64,000 nucleotides of DNA from Pyrus communis (Eukaryota > Streptophyta > Magnoliopsida > Rosales > Rosaceae), in contig NC_084809.1 in the NCBI RefSeq assembly GCF_963583255.1, positions 8,472,215 to 8,536,214 on the forward strand, given 5' to 3'. Every line of letters starts with the position of its first letter. Position 1 is the stretch's first letter. The position numbers and the translations under genes are program-made. The notes under the pieces are model-generated. The model did not search any database. It saw nothing but the letters and a program-made list of their open reading frames with translations, and had not been told where the DNA came from. Shown here in pieces: positions 34,061 through 46,679 of this stretch.

Positions 34061-34982
34061 TTCTCCTCTGGATGTCTCTCAGAAGTGACTGAACCAAAGC
34101 TGAGTGTCAATGGAGTTGAAGGGGATTTCTGAAGAAGGTGTGGGAGCAGAAGACTCTCATATTTTTTTGACAAAAATCTTATCTTTTTAGAGCGGGACTG
34201 ACTGGTAATACTGAGAAAACCTGAAAGTTATGGACATACACTCACAAACAATTTTAGGCCTCGGACCTCAAGGCTCAAGGCCTGTTGGGCTTTGGGTTCT
34301 CCTTTTGTTCTACACCATGATTCTCTCCGGACCGTCATTTTTTATAATTGGACGGTCAAGATTTAACTAAAAATTACTATTTTTTGAACCTATAAGCGAA
34401 AAATTATTGTTTGACTTGTATGAATAACGAGTTGAATGTCGTTTATAAGTGTTTGGCCCCAAGCACATTCTTTAAAGAGTAATTTGTAGATTTTCCTCCT
34501 AACTTATACCCCACTACCCATATCCCCCTTGCCTTTTATTTTGGTCAATATATTCTTGAGTTATTATAAATAGTCAATATCCTTCACTAGTACATCTCAT
34601 CTAACGTTTAGTTAAAAGTTTATCTCATGTTGATCATTAATGTTATTTAAATTACACAAAAGAAATCAATAGTGCGATACAAGTTTACAGAGAAATCGAA
34701 TAAATAATCTTTATTAAAATCACATCAAGAATTTTAGTTACAAGGACTCCAAACTTTTTTGTCAAATTTTTGGTTCTTTGAAAACGGTCTTAGCTATTTT
34801 CTATACATACGGTATATTATGCTTTTAGCTATTTTAAAACATTTTAACCTATTTTAAAAACAATTTAAACATAGGTGAAAGATTTTTGGGTTACGCTACA
34901 CTTGTCATTCAAGCCGCCATAGGTTAGGCATAATATCATAGTGCTAGTGCCCAAAATTATGAATCTAAGTAAGCACAGTCAT
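34061..34982. other. PPR promoter side and spacer, no gene
   Basis: The first roughly 100 bases on the PPR side should hold its 5' UTR. The remainder is AT-rich spacer without open frames of interest, ending at the target duplication of the next solo LTR. Confidence 0.4.
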
Positions 34983-37057
34983 TGTGACAACCCGTCCCAA
35001 ATTATTATATATAATGTCTCCCCAAGTATGTAAAATGACGATGTTGCCCTCGTTGGCTTAGTGACGTGGATGTACGTATACAGTTTTAAATCAATTTTCC
35101 CGATAACGTAATTAAATCGTACTCGACGTCACGAGTGCGTTGACATGAGTTAGGGCCAAATCGGATTAGTAACGAAAAAGTTACGAATAAACGAATATGT
35201 AAATGGGTAGGATTATATTTTAGGATTTGCTATACTTTGTCCACTAATCACCTTAACTCCTACTTTATTAGGTCCAATCAGACTTTGGGTTTGTTTTATT
35301 TTTCTTTGGGCCAACTGAAACTTAACTCTCTCTTCCTCTTTCTCACGGCAGCCTAATCAGGACTTATTACCATTTTCTTCTGGCCAATCCCGTACACACA
35401 CACACACACGTACGCATACCCTTACCCTCTCACCTCTTCTCGATCATTCTCCTTCGTCCATACACCCGAGAGCACACCCACACTCAAACTATACCAAAAC
35501 TTCACGAATCAAACTCGAGATTTCCACCTTTACACTCCTCTCAAGCTCTATAATCTCATGATACCATTCGTTAGGTAAGTTGAAGTGTTTTAACTCGAGG
35601 AATCATAACCTCCGGTGATGTGTCTTTTTGGCTCCAACGTGATCGTGGTCTTTTTCCAAGGTTTTAAGGTTCAAGGAGGTTCCTAATTGACTATATAGGG
35701 ACCTTAGGCTAGTTTTGGAGTAGTTGGACGTCGGGACACACGAGTTCAAAGGATTCCAATTTTGGCTAGCTTTTCTAAGGGTTTTTCTGACCAATTTCAT
35801 TTGGTTTTTGGACTCTTAATAGAAACCGGCGAATACAGACGACGACTTCGGCGAGGTCCACCAGAGAAGAAGGAGAATATTCCGTTAACTTTAACGGAAT
35901 ATTCTAATGGCGTCAGGTGAAACGTACCCTGAAGACGAGCATGGACAAGTGAGATTGGGGGGCTACAATTATATATCGTGGTTTCCAAAACATTTTTAAA
36001 ATGATTTATGCTTTAAATGCCATGTCGAAAATGAGTTGCATTTTAAGTATTGCATTATTATAAATCGTGAAGTATATCGTTTGATGCTGCGGAGGCTCAG
36101 GTAAGCTTCAGGTGAGTATATTGTGATGGTATTGGTTGCATGGCTCATTGTTATACATAAATGCATTTAGAGCTCATCATTGTTGCACCCCAATGTTAGT
36201 GATCCCGCTCGAGGCCAAGGCATAGTCCTTCACATGATGTTCACCTCCCGCACTGCACGTTCACCTTAGATCCAAGTTTGGTGCCAACCCTGTCGTACAG
36301 ACCACAATAGGTAGATCCGATTCGTCGGTGACCCGTGATTATTCGCACAGCCTTCACATGATCGTAGCACTTAAGTGTACATATTTACACCCAGCCATGT
36401 CGTACAGACCACAATAGGTGGTTTCAACTCGTGTGCTAGCATATATTGATGAGCTATAGGTCTAGTCATACATGTCACATTAGGTGACTCCGACTAGTAT
36501 ATTATTTTATATTGATTTCACCTAACTTACATCTTTTAGTGCTGAAACGTTATGGCATGGCATACTTCAATTTTTACTGCCCTTGTGCATTGGTATTCGT
36601 ATGTATATACGTAGTATTATTTTCTGGAACTATACGTGTTTTACAATGAGGGGTTATTATGTTCAGAAAAGATAAATGTGTTTTCAAACATTTTTTTTTG
36701 CCCACTCACCCTTCTGTTTTGCGCCCCTCCAGGTCCTAAGTAGTTGTACATCTTGGTGGCTCACGAGGACTTCTCGGTGGTTCTAACAATCTACTAAATA
36801 ACTGTAAGGATCTTCTCCCTGTTTGTACAATTAATACTTAGTTAGTTCGATTGCACTTTCATTTACCTATGCTTTGATATGTATGTATCTTATACTTGAT
36901 CACTTTCACGCACTTACATATTATCTCTAGTTTAAGTAAGTTTAGTTTTGGTTTTTACTTAGTCGCATTTTCTTATTATTATCATCACTTCTGTTGTGCA
37001 CTGGGCTACGTCACCCTCATGTGATGGCAAGCACGTCTTGACTTCGATCATGTGTCA
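34983..37057 (+). mobile_element. Solo LTR, 2075 bp, Ty3/Gypsy-like
   Basis: Begins TGTGACAACCCGTCCC and ends TCGATCATGTGTCA, with GTCAT duplicated exactly at 34978-34982 and 37058-37062. Inside are a CACTCACCCTTCTGTTTTGC zone near 36705 and three variants of GTCGTACAGACCACAATAGG (near 36292 and 36396, weaker near 36465). No internal region or second LTR is present. It separates the PPR gene from the NPGR1-like gene. The short open frames in it are not genes. Confidence 0.85.
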
Positions 37058-37062
37058 GTCAT

Positions 37063-37560
37063 CCTTGTACACAAAATCCCGAATTCAATTCCCCATTTCC
37101 CAAATGCCCTTCATATAAAAAGAAAAATAAAACTTAGCTTGAATCCTCGTCCTATAATATTAGTGCCCGCTCATAACTTGGATTTTTTTAATATATTCGA
37201 TATTATTAACATCACTAGTAAGAGAGTGGACTAAACTTTTCATTTGCTGTAATAATTTTGTTCAAATTTACCTTTAACGAAAATCAAATAAAAAAAATAC
37301 CGATACATCGTTATAACAAGTGGTATTTAAATTAGATAAAAGATTCTAGGGAACCATACATTGTTAACACTGTTCATTGTTTTCCATAAAAACCAATTTT
37401 AAACTTGAGATTTACCCCCAAGAATGAAATAAAATAATATAGACAGAAGGAGAAGGTGGAGAAGAAGAAGAACGTTTATTTTTATGTCGCAGCCGCAGAT
37501 AACCCCATTAAATGCATAATACTTTAACATTCTCTCAGATCACACACGCATCCTCTCCGC
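37063..37560. other. Upstream region of the NPGR1-like gene
   Basis: AT-rich, with a purine-rich AGAAGGAGAAGGTGGAGAAG tract near 37445. It should contain the promoter, but I cannot fix a TATA box. Confidence 0.35.
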
Positions 37561-37706
37561 CTCACAAACGCCCTGAATTTTCTCAATTACCAAACACACT
37601 GCTTCCGTGGATTCTCCCCCCACTGGTCGCGTTCCGTCGCGGGAATTCGATATTCAGCTCCGTCGTTTTCAGCGAGCCGTGATCTGAATCTGGTACGACA
37701 GGGAAG

Positions 37707-38594
37707 GTGAGCAATTATTAGGAAGTGGGGATTTTGAAAGGTGTTTGGTTGGTGAGAAAGTTGACAGAGAAAACGAAATATAATGGAATGGCAATGTGAT
37801 GAAATTGTGAAAGGTTGTGTTTTTCAGATGGGGTTCTTTTGGAATTTCGAAATGTCCGTGCCAACTAAATGGATATTGACAGAAAATGTTGCTTTTTGGG
37901 CCCTGGATTATGAAAGCTTGTAAATTTATGATTTTTGATCACTTTTCTTTTCAAATTATTACATTTTCTTAGCAACCAAATGATAGTTTGACTTTACTTT
38001 TTTCTCTCACCTTAATTGGATTGCATTGGATCTGTAGATTGGTAATTTTCCTTTGGCATTGTTCGTTACGTAAAACTGTAGATTATATAGATATTAGTAA
38101 TGTAGTACTTAAACATCTGTTTCTCTGCTGAGAAATTTTGGGAAATGGAATAGCTTCTAGTCATATGCATTTGGGCTTAGCTGAGATGAAATGTGTTACA
38201 GGTTAGATAGGGGAAACCTAAGATTCAGTTTTTTCTTCGGCTTCCAATACCCTCCCCTCAAAGTTTTGGTGGAATTTTCAGTTTAACTAGAACAATTTCC
38301 CCCACATTTTCCTGCTATCTTTTGTGTTTTTGCTTCCTGGGATGCAATGCTAACTCGGTCGAGTGGCGTGAAGGTTGTAATGCATTGTAAGGTTTTGTTT
38401 CAATTAAGTGAAAGTTTACAGTTTACAGCTTTTGACTTTTTTGCTATGCAAGTTAATGTAGATGTACACATGGAATTAGTACACATGCGCAGAATGTGTG
38501 AGGGTAGCTGGATGTTTTTACACAAATTATGTTTTATACTTCAATTGATTTTCCTGTTTGACTTATAAGAACCATGCATTTGTATGTTTGTCAG
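37707..38594 (+). other. Probable 5' UTR intron of the NPGR1-like gene
   Basis: A donor GGGAAG|GTGAGC at 37706/37707 and an acceptor TTTGTCAG|CTAAG at 38594/38595 would remove 888 bases and join a GC-richer leader exon (about 37560-37706) to the exon with the start codon. The frame upstream of the ATG is open to the acceptor, but a TGA occurs in the joined leader exon, which supports starting at 38679. No open frame in it resembles a protein. Confidence 0.5.
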
Positions 38595-38678
38595 CTAAGT
38601 GTTGAGTGGATTAGAGACCGGGACAAAGGTGAAATTTGTGAACAAGGGGTGAGGGAGCAGATAATCGTGAGCCAATCA

Positions 38679-41600
38679 ATGGAGTCTGGAGAGTATGATG
38701 AAGGCATGGTGGTTGAATTCTCTGCAAATGGGAATTCCATGAAAGCAACAGAGGTTCAGGCCAAGCTTGATGAAGGAAATATTCAGGAGGCAGAATCTTC
38801 ATTACGAGATGGGCTATCACTCAATTTCGAGGTTAGTTTATGCCATCATCGATAGGTGTCAAAAAGAAACCATCTTTTACATAATTGTTTCTCTTTCTGT
38901 ACGACTATTAGCACCAATCAGAGTAGTGCTTTGATGATTGATTATGACTTATCCAAGATGAAAAAAACACTCATTTCTGATAATCTACAGGAAGCAAGAG
39001 CCCTTCTTGGAAAGCTGGAGTATCAAAGAGGTAACCTAGAAGGTGCACTTCGTGTGTTTGATGGCATTGATCTTCAAGCTGCCATAGAGCGATTGCAACC
39101 TAATCTTGCTGAGAAAACACCTTCTAAGAAGGGCCGATCTCGTTCTGACTCACAGCATACAGTCCCACAGCATGCTGCTACTCTCGTTCTTGATGCCATA
39201 TACTTAAAAGCCAAGTCTCTACAAAAGCTTGGGAGATTAAAAGGTTTGGTATTGTTCCAGTAATTTATGGGACAGTTTTCCATTATCTTTTACCTTGTAA
39301 GTTTGAATTAAAGTAAACTGGAATCTTGTTTTATGTGTTTGCAGAAGCTGCTAATGAATGCAACAATGTTCTTGATGCCGTGGAAAAAATATTCCATCAG
39401 GGCATACCTGATGCACAAGTAGATGGCAGATTACAAGAGACAGTCAGCCAATCTGTGGAGCTTCTTCCCGAGCTTTGGAAGCAAGCTGGCTACCCTCAAG
39501 AAGCAATATCTGCTTATAGACGTGCCCTACTTAGTCAATGGAACCTTGACAACGACCGCTGTGCAAGAATTCAGAAAGGGCTTGCTGTGTTTTTGCTGTA
39601 CAGTGGAGTAGAGGCTGGTCCACCCAGTTTAGGTGCTCAGGTTGAAGGTTCATATGTCCCTAAAAATAATCTGGAGGAGGCTATTCTGCTTTTGATGATC
39701 CTTTTGAGAAAATTATCCCTAGGTAAAACGAAATGGGATTCATCATTAATGGAACATCTAATGTTTGCTTTATCTTTATGCAACCAAACTTTTGTTTTAG
39801 CCGAGCAACTTGAAGAAATCATGCCTGGAGTATATCACCGTGTTGATCGTTGGAATTCTTTAGCCCTTTGTTATTGTGGAGCAGGACAGAACCAAGAGGC
39901 TTTGAACCTATTAAGGAAGTCTTTGCACAAACATGAACGACCAGAGGAACTCATGGCATTGTTATTGGCCGCCAAAATCTGCAGTGAGGATTCCCATGTT
40001 GCAGCTGAGGGAGTGGGATATGCACAAAGGGCTATTAGCAATGCTCAGGGGTTGGATGAATATTTAAAGGGTGTGGGACTTCGCTTGTTGGGTCTTTGTT
40101 TGGTGAAGCAAGCAAAAGTTTCTTCCTCTGACTTCGAGAGGTCTCGTCTTCAGTCTGAAGCACTGAAATCACTAAATGAGGCCATTAATTTGGAGCCGAA
40201 CAATTCAGATTTGGCTTTCGAGTTGGGTGTTCACTACGCTGAGCACCGAAATCTAGATACTGCTTTGCGCTATGCAAAAAAGTTCATTGATCAAACAGGG
40301 GGCTGCCTAATAAAAGGTTGGAGGTTGCTCGCTCTTGTTTTGTCTGCTCAACAACGATTTTCAGAAGCTCATGTGGTCACTGATGCTGCTTTAGATGAGA
40401 CCGCAAAATGGGAACAAGGGCCACTTCTCAGGCTTAAAGCAAAGCTAAAAATCTCCCAATCGTTACCCATGGATGCAATTGAAACTTATCGTAACCTTCT
40501 TGCTTTGGTTCAAGCTCAAAGGAAATCCCTTGGGCCTCTCAGAATTAGTCTTCAGGTTAACATTCTGACTACTGCTTTACATTCTTCACTTTGTATCAAA
40601 ATAGAGTCTATCCAGATTCCTCCTAAATATAAGAGTCCTCCCTAAGCTATTATTTGTAGTGGTGGGAAAGTGGTATTATATTGTGAATCTGCAATACTTT
40701 GGGAGGAAGTTTAGAAATTTGATCTGATTGTTTCATTCACGTAGTTTTTTTCAGATATTGGGGGTTGGTATGTGAACGCTGGATTAAGTTGCTTTATCTG
40801 AAGATATCGATTGGGTTGGGGCCGGGGTAGGGGTGCTTAAAAGTGGTTATGAGTTTGATTTACAAGGGGGGCCTAGTTCTGCACTTTAAAAGATGGACAA
40901 TCTTTAAAATATACCAAGGTGTGTGGCACTGTCTAGTAACTGGGAAACGAGTAGTTGTTGCCATTCGATTAACATTTACTTGTTCCTCTTTCATTTTCAA
41001 AATCATTTCTGATGCAATATTTTGTGTATCTAAAATTACATTTTAAATATTTTCTCAACAAGTTGTTCCTTCCTATGTTTTTGTTCGCCTTTTTATGTAG
41101 GTTGAGAATGATAAAGTCAATGAATTTGAAGTTTGGCATGGATTATCAGACTTATACTCTAGCCTTTCATATTGGAAGGATGCTGAAATTTGTTTGAGTA
41201 AAGCCAGAGAGCTGAAGCAACACTCTGCAGAAACGCTGCACGCGGAAGGTAAGAACTAAACTCGTGTACTATAATTAATGGATTTCTAAGGCATTTCTAT
41301 TCTGTTTCCTAGAAAGTGATGCATGAAAATCTCCAAAGTGTCTTTCAAGGGTGAGTTTTAATCATGAAGGAACTAAATAGTGTGACAGAAACAGAACTTT
41401 CAAACACTTCCAACACTAGGGGACCTAACGTGGCACAGAAGCCGTGTACCTTTATAGAAATGTAATGTGATCATTTGATGTGCATTATGTTGACTGTTAA
41501 GTTACATCATGTGTAGGTGTCATCTTTGAAGGACAGGGACAAATTCAGGAAGCTCTAGCCACTTATATCGATTGTCTTCTGCTAGAACCCTGTTATGTTC

Positions 41601-41836
41601 CGTGCAAGATTTTGATTGCTGCTCTTCTGTCAAAGATGGGATCAACGGCGTTGCCTGTGGCAAGGAGCTTGCTCTCGGATGCATTAAGGATCGATCCTAG
41701 CAATCGAAAGGCTTGGTATTACTTGGGAATAATTCACAGAGATGATGGACGAATAGGGGATGCCATAGACTGCTTCCAGGCAGCTTCCATGCTTGAAGAA
41801 TCTGATCCTATTGAAAGCTTCGGCTCTGTTCACTGA
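38679..41836 (+). CDS. NPGR1: TPR protein, NPGR1-like (no pollen germination related)
   Basis: Exons 38679-38831, 38991-39243, 39345-40555, 41101-41248 and 41517-41836 join cleanly at GT-AG sites to give 694 residues. The start MESGEYDEGMVVEFSANGNS is chosen because no in-frame ATG lies upstream in the spliced leader. TPR-type helices fill the protein: EARALLGKLEYQRGNLEGAL near the N-terminus, NSLALCYCGAGQNQEALNLL in the middle, and KAWYYLGIIHRDDGRIGDAI close to the C-terminus. NPG1 and its relatives bind calmodulin and, with PI4K alpha partners, work at the plasma membrane; NPG1 is needed for pollen germination. Assignment to NPGR1 rather than NPGR2 or NPG1 is from overall resemblance. The gene is intact and single in this window. 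Confidence 0.8.
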
Positions 41837-43378
41837 TGTCTCCCTCTGAAAGAGCCACTCGGGGAACTCGGAATCTGCTTAACTCTCATCTCATTCATCT
41901 GTTGAAAGGAAACATTTTTTAGAGCGTATTACGAGAAGAAACGAAAGCGAGGGAAGCAGAAGCTCATTTGGTTTTTGTGCATTGGAGAAGTGAAAATATA
42001 GGAGATTTTTTTTCTTTTATTCTTTGTTTTGTTTTCATTTTTGGAGGGCTGGTTTTTAGCAATACTTTTGCTCAGCTATGTAAATGCATGTGGTTTAACT
42101 GAGCAAAGTATTTATCTAAATGAAATTCACATATTCATTTTCTTGAGTTGTATCAATTGTATCTTCTCATTCTCTCAGTTTTGGAGGGCAGGTGTTACGC
42201 AACCGGTACACTGTTATGTAGCGTTACAAATTCACTTTATAGAACGTGTATTATTTTTTTTATTTTATCAAATATTATATTCTAATTTCATACAATATCA
42301 ACTATATTGTCAACGCATATTGTAGCACGTGAATTAATAACACCTCTCAGGTAGTGCCACCAGGTACCACGCCAACAGTCCTATGGTCACCATCCTCAGC
42401 TCCATCTCCACTAGTATAAATACAAATTTTCTCCCATGGCGTACTACTGAGTTGGTTTGAAAAATCAATAGTTAGATATTGCATATAAGAATCTTAGGCT
42501 GTCCAAAGAACGTATTTTGAGGGTGACAAAAACAGGAATTTGGGTTCGGAAGTGGGTATTTGGTGCTTGCATCCACCCTAGATGGATAAGAAATGCAAGT
42601 GGGAAGAGGGCCCAGCAAGCTGCAGCAACACGTGAAGGGGGAAGTGGTGGTCCCGCGCGTCAAAAGCAAACATGACCGGGAGATTCGCTGCGGGTGGGCC
42701 GTTGTCATCCGGGCTGTCGTGCCTCCTGGGTTATGATCCTTGTGGCGAGACCAACTACATCTTTTTGTAAATCCAACGGCTCAAAATCAATTTTAACGGT
42801 AATAAAAAAATATTTAACAGCTCAAATATAAATTTAAACGGTCAAAATAATACTATTAATTAGTTCAAATCAGATATACCCACACATTTGACCATTAATG
42901 ATAATATTAATTAAAATTACTTTAATATATTTTTTGTATTAATTTGGAAGGAAAAGCTGCAGCAGCAGCCAAATGAGAAAATCAACCAACGCTGAGCGGT
43001 TGATAAGTTGTAGTATTCAAATTTTACTTTGTAATTCGGGTAACGGATTATCTAAAACCAACAGAAAAGACCGCCAATTAAACGGAGGCCTACTAAATAT
43101 CACAATTTATTTATAATATTCCGTTACCTATTCTTAGGCTATATTTTATAATTATAATAATATAATAATTCAGTGATCGTGCGAATACAGATATGCCACT
43201 CACATGAGACCCGCAAACACAACCACCACAGCTTGATCCACAGGGAAAACGGTAATTTTCCACACCCTTTCCCAGCCACCGCCGGCCCAACCGAAATGGC
43301 GAATTTATGAGAGCCAATATGACGTGAACGTATCTTCAAGACTTGGGTTCATGTAGCCGGAGGATGGCGACGGGGAAG
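41837..43378. other. Spacer between convergent NPGR1-like and PAO genes
   Basis: Contains both 3' UTRs. About 42480-42960 has CCAACGGCTCAAA, TTTAACGGTAATAAA and AACGGTCAAAA motifs like those in the left part of the Harbinger element at 279-2332, so it may be a related remnant, but I could not define both ends. A weak inverted pair GGTGTTAC / TAACACC lies near 42190 and 42340. No gene is seen. Confidence 0.4.
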
Positions 43379-46167
43379 TTACAGGCGGGAGATAAGAAGC
43401 GGTATAGACATGGCCTCCTCGCCCATGACTGGCTCGAACAAATCCAACTCCCCATAACGCTCAAGAACTCGCATCCTGCAGTCTTCGGCTGCCATTGCTC
43501 CAGTAGCGAATGCACCGTGCACTGAGCCTGGGAAGTCCACACTTGTTGCCTCCCCGGCAAAAAATAGGGTATCCACTGGGACCCTTAGCTTCTCGTACAG
43601 ATCATGCGGTTTGCCTACCATGTCGTAGCTATAGGACCCGAGCGTGTTAACATCGCTGCCCCAGTGAGAAACAAGATACTGAATCTGCAAAGTTGGAAAG
43701 GGATCAATTAAGTTAGGGTTCAAAGATTGAACCAGACTAAGTCGCATTTCAGTGTCTGATATGGAGTTTTGAAAACAAGAATTACCGGAGTAGAAGCATC
43801 TGGAAGGATCTTCTTGAGTTGCGTAAAAGCAAAATTAGCAGCCTCTTCATCAGACATTTTCTCTATGTCTTTAGCCAGCTGCCCTGCAGGCATATAAACA
43901 AGCACAGAGTGACCAGTTGCCTTGTGAAGATTTAGAAAGTAGCTGCAGCAATAAGATGTGTCAGCAACCACTCCTAAGAACTCCACGTTTGGCCAAAACA
44001 CATTTTCAAAGTGCAATACGATTTTATTCTCAATTCCCACTCCGAGGTCTTCAATGGCTGCTTCCTTCCAATCGGGTAGCTTTGGCTCAAACGTTATGCT
44101 CTTTGCTTTAAGCACACCAAGAGGAACAGCAACAACAACAGCATCCGCAACAAATGTTCTCCCATCCTCGACTGTTACCTTCACCCCATTATATCGCCTT
44201 GTTATTTTTGTGACCCTGAGAACAGGAATGTACAATGCTTGTTAGTTAAGCAGCATGCTGATTGCCTAACATATATAAAACAACATGAATAAAAAAATAT
44301 GCATACCTGTGGCTCAAGCGTATGTCGAGACCTTTGGCAAGGGTGTTAATAACAGGGAGGTAACCCCTGACCATCAGACCATGACCACCAGGGAGCAGTT
44401 CTTCCTATATAAGAGAATCAAATTTTTTAAATAAATCGCCAAAAATTCGGATTAATGTACACTGACATAACAATTTACAGTTGAATTAAGACTCAGAATG
44501 GCAATGTGTTTATAAGTAATCTGATGGATGAGAAACTTGCCTGATCCCAGCATTTAAGTGAAATTGTATCAGCATCTGCTGCAAACCAACCTTCCATTCT
44601 GCACAAATACCACTGCAGTACCTTATGCGCTACTCCTTCCAACCTGTCCAACGTAAAGCATAACACTTTCTATAAACTATTTCTAGACCAACAAGACATA
44701 AACAACTGAAACAACATAATCAAATATGATTTTATATCATGTACCTTAATTCCGGTTTCCTTTCAAAAACAATTGAGATAGCACGGGCGATGGGCATGTC
44801 CTCACTAAATTCCTGTCTTACCACGTCTGTCTGCATTAAGGAAACAAAAGCATATCAAAGAATGGCCAAAATAGCAAGACACTATTTAAGGCTTAAGATA
44901 AAAGCAAAGAAACAATAAGAGCATTTCAAAAACCCAATTCTATAGCTTTAGAAAAATAAAATATACACATCAGATGACTTGCCTCCTTCAAAATGTTCTC
45001 AAATACTTCGCCAACTTTCGTGACCAAATCTTGAGGAACTTGATTCCCATCCATATCAAAGAGTGCATAGCTGCAAAGAACACACGAATATCTCCATAAT
45101 GTCAGACATCCCGGTGCATATGACAGCCGGGGAGAAAGAAATCAACTTCAAAGAAAAGAGAAAGCAATGTATTACCATCACAAATATTTAAACACACTTG
45201 AACGTATCAACCATATATATATTACATTGAAGACTGCTGGTAATACTGTAAATTGTCGACGGCATACCTTGGTCATATACTAGAATGTAGGAGTATAAAG
45301 CGATGAAACAATTTAGACCCAAAAACAAAGAACCAAGCACTGTAAAACTAAAGCAATGATCACCGACAACCCCAAATTGAACAACATTTAAAATTCACAT
45401 CATTTCAATACAGCCACTCATTTCAATACAACACCTACATAAAAGGAGTCTCAGTTAGAGGAAGAAATTAGTACCTTTCCAAGTCATGGTCATATAACAC
45501 AGAGTTATCTCCACTCGTACGGTATAAGGGTAACCCCAGTCTCCCAATCAATGGTGCCAATGGATTCTCTTTGCATACTCCGTGCAACCTGAAGCATCAA
45601 ACAACAAAATTTAGGCTTCTAAATTCCAGTCATCCGAATTCAAAATTCAGGCGAATCGAATCCCTATTACAAGCAGGCAATCCACATTCTTGGCTTACCA
45701 TGATGCACCCAAATCAATAGGGAAACCGAATGAGTAATCGGTGCAAACTCGACCGCCAAGTCTATCTCGAGACTCCAACAGCACAACCTGACCATCAAAA
45801 TTCAAAATTTAACCAAACCCATAACTGCAAACTTCAATGTGCAAAACACTGAGCTGGGATTTCCATCCGGGTACCTGAATTGAAGCATCGTGAAGAGCAC
45901 GAGCGGCTGAAACACCCGCCATGCCGCCGCCTATAACTATTACAGAAGGAGACGGCGCCGATCGCTGCCTCTTCTCACCATTTGAGCAAAGAGCTGAATT
46001 TGCAAGCCAAAAATACCAAACAAAATTAATTTTACAAAAAATCCAGGATTACCAAAGCAGTAAAACCGTTAAAAGAAACGAACTTTTAAACCCCACATGG
46101 AAATTAAAAAGGTAAATGTGAACGGACCTCTTCGCAATTGGGGATTACTCTTGCTTCCAGACGCCAT
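43379..46167 (-). CDS. PAO2: Peroxisomal FAD-dependent polyamine oxidase, PAO2-type
   Basis: Ten exons on the minus strand (46167-46128, 45993-45875, 45787-45699, 45588-45475, 45070-44983, 44830-44745, 44643-44541, 44404-44307, 44215-43786, 43684-43379) give 490 residues. The FAD-binding fold shows as [17 protein letters not shown] near residue 31, followed by [12 protein letters not shown]. The substrate-side motif [20 protein letters not shown] and the C-terminal FAD contact FFAGEATS follow. The protein ends ISRL, and SRL is a type 1 peroxisomal signal. PAO2/3/4-type enzymes back-convert spermine to spermidine (and on to putrescine), releasing an aminoaldehyde and hydrogen peroxide. Two introns (after exons 5 and 7) start with GC. 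The ATG context (TCACCATGGC) is strong. An overlapping upstream reading frame is described separately. Confidence 0.93.
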
Positions 46168-46402
46168 GGTGATTCAAATCGAAATTGGTATTGGAATTAA
46201 AATTTAAATTTAAACTGGGATTAAAATTAAAATTAGATAATAATAATAATAAAGGATCGAGGGCTTTCTTCTCGAATTTAAGAATGGTAAGAGGCAATTG
46301 AGGGGAGTAATGGAGAATGAAGATCAAGAGACACGTAATGAAGTGATTGGAATTGGAATTCAATGTCCTATTTGAAAAACCGAGCTCTCCCAACCAGCTC
46401 AT
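46145..46402 (-). promoter_or_regulatory. Upstream open reading frame overlapping the PAO start
   Basis: If the leader is unspliced, an ATG at 46402 opens an 85-codon frame (MSWLGELGFSN...) that runs past the PAO start codon at 46167 in a different frame and ends at 46145. The peptide is asparagine- and leucine-rich and low-complexity. Such an arrangement would strongly reduce translation from the main ATG. Plant PAO and AdoMetDC mRNAs are known to be controlled by upstream frames, but I cannot say this peptide is conserved. A leader intron could remove it. Confidence 0.45.
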
Positions 46403-46609
46403 GCGACTTTCTTGTTACCCAACGATTTCTCAAAAAGCTGCGATCGCCGATCGGATTCCGGATTCCGATTTCCGGCGAGATATCGAGCGCAATCGAACAC
46501 TGGAGAGATCGGGGGGAGGTGAAAGTCGGGACTTTTGGCCGCGGATTTGGGTGCAAACTGGAATTTAGGGGGTTTTGTGAGAAATTGGTGAAAACGAAAC
46601 GTGAATTCT

Positions 46610-46641
46610 AGAGAAAGAGAGAAAGAGAGAGAGAGAGAGAT
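46610..46641 (-). repeat. (CT)n tract in the PAO leader
   Basis: A GA-rich run on the + strand (GAGAGAGAGAGAGAGA core) is a CT repeat on the transcribed strand, just downstream of the presumed transcription start. CT microsatellites are common in plant leaders. Confidence 0.8.
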
Positions 46642-46668
46642 TTGGTTCCCACCGTCATGGTTGCCAGG

Positions 46669-46677
46669 GGTATATAT
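46669..46677 (-). promoter_or_regulatory. TATA box of the PAO gene
   Basis: On the minus strand GTCTATATATACCCC lies about 500 bases before the ATG and about 30 before the CT-rich tract. Transcription would therefore start near 46640 and the leader would be about 470 nt. Confidence 0.55.
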
Positions 46678-46679
46678 AG

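Noticed and set aside
42189..42345. A small MITE with GGTGTTA ends downstream of the NPGR1-like gene
   Set aside because: Similarity between the two ends fades after about 10 bases and no target duplication is visible.
42480..42960. A second Harbinger element like 279-2332
   Set aside because: It shares CCAACGGCT and TTTAACGG motifs, but I could not find paired ends or a TTA duplication.
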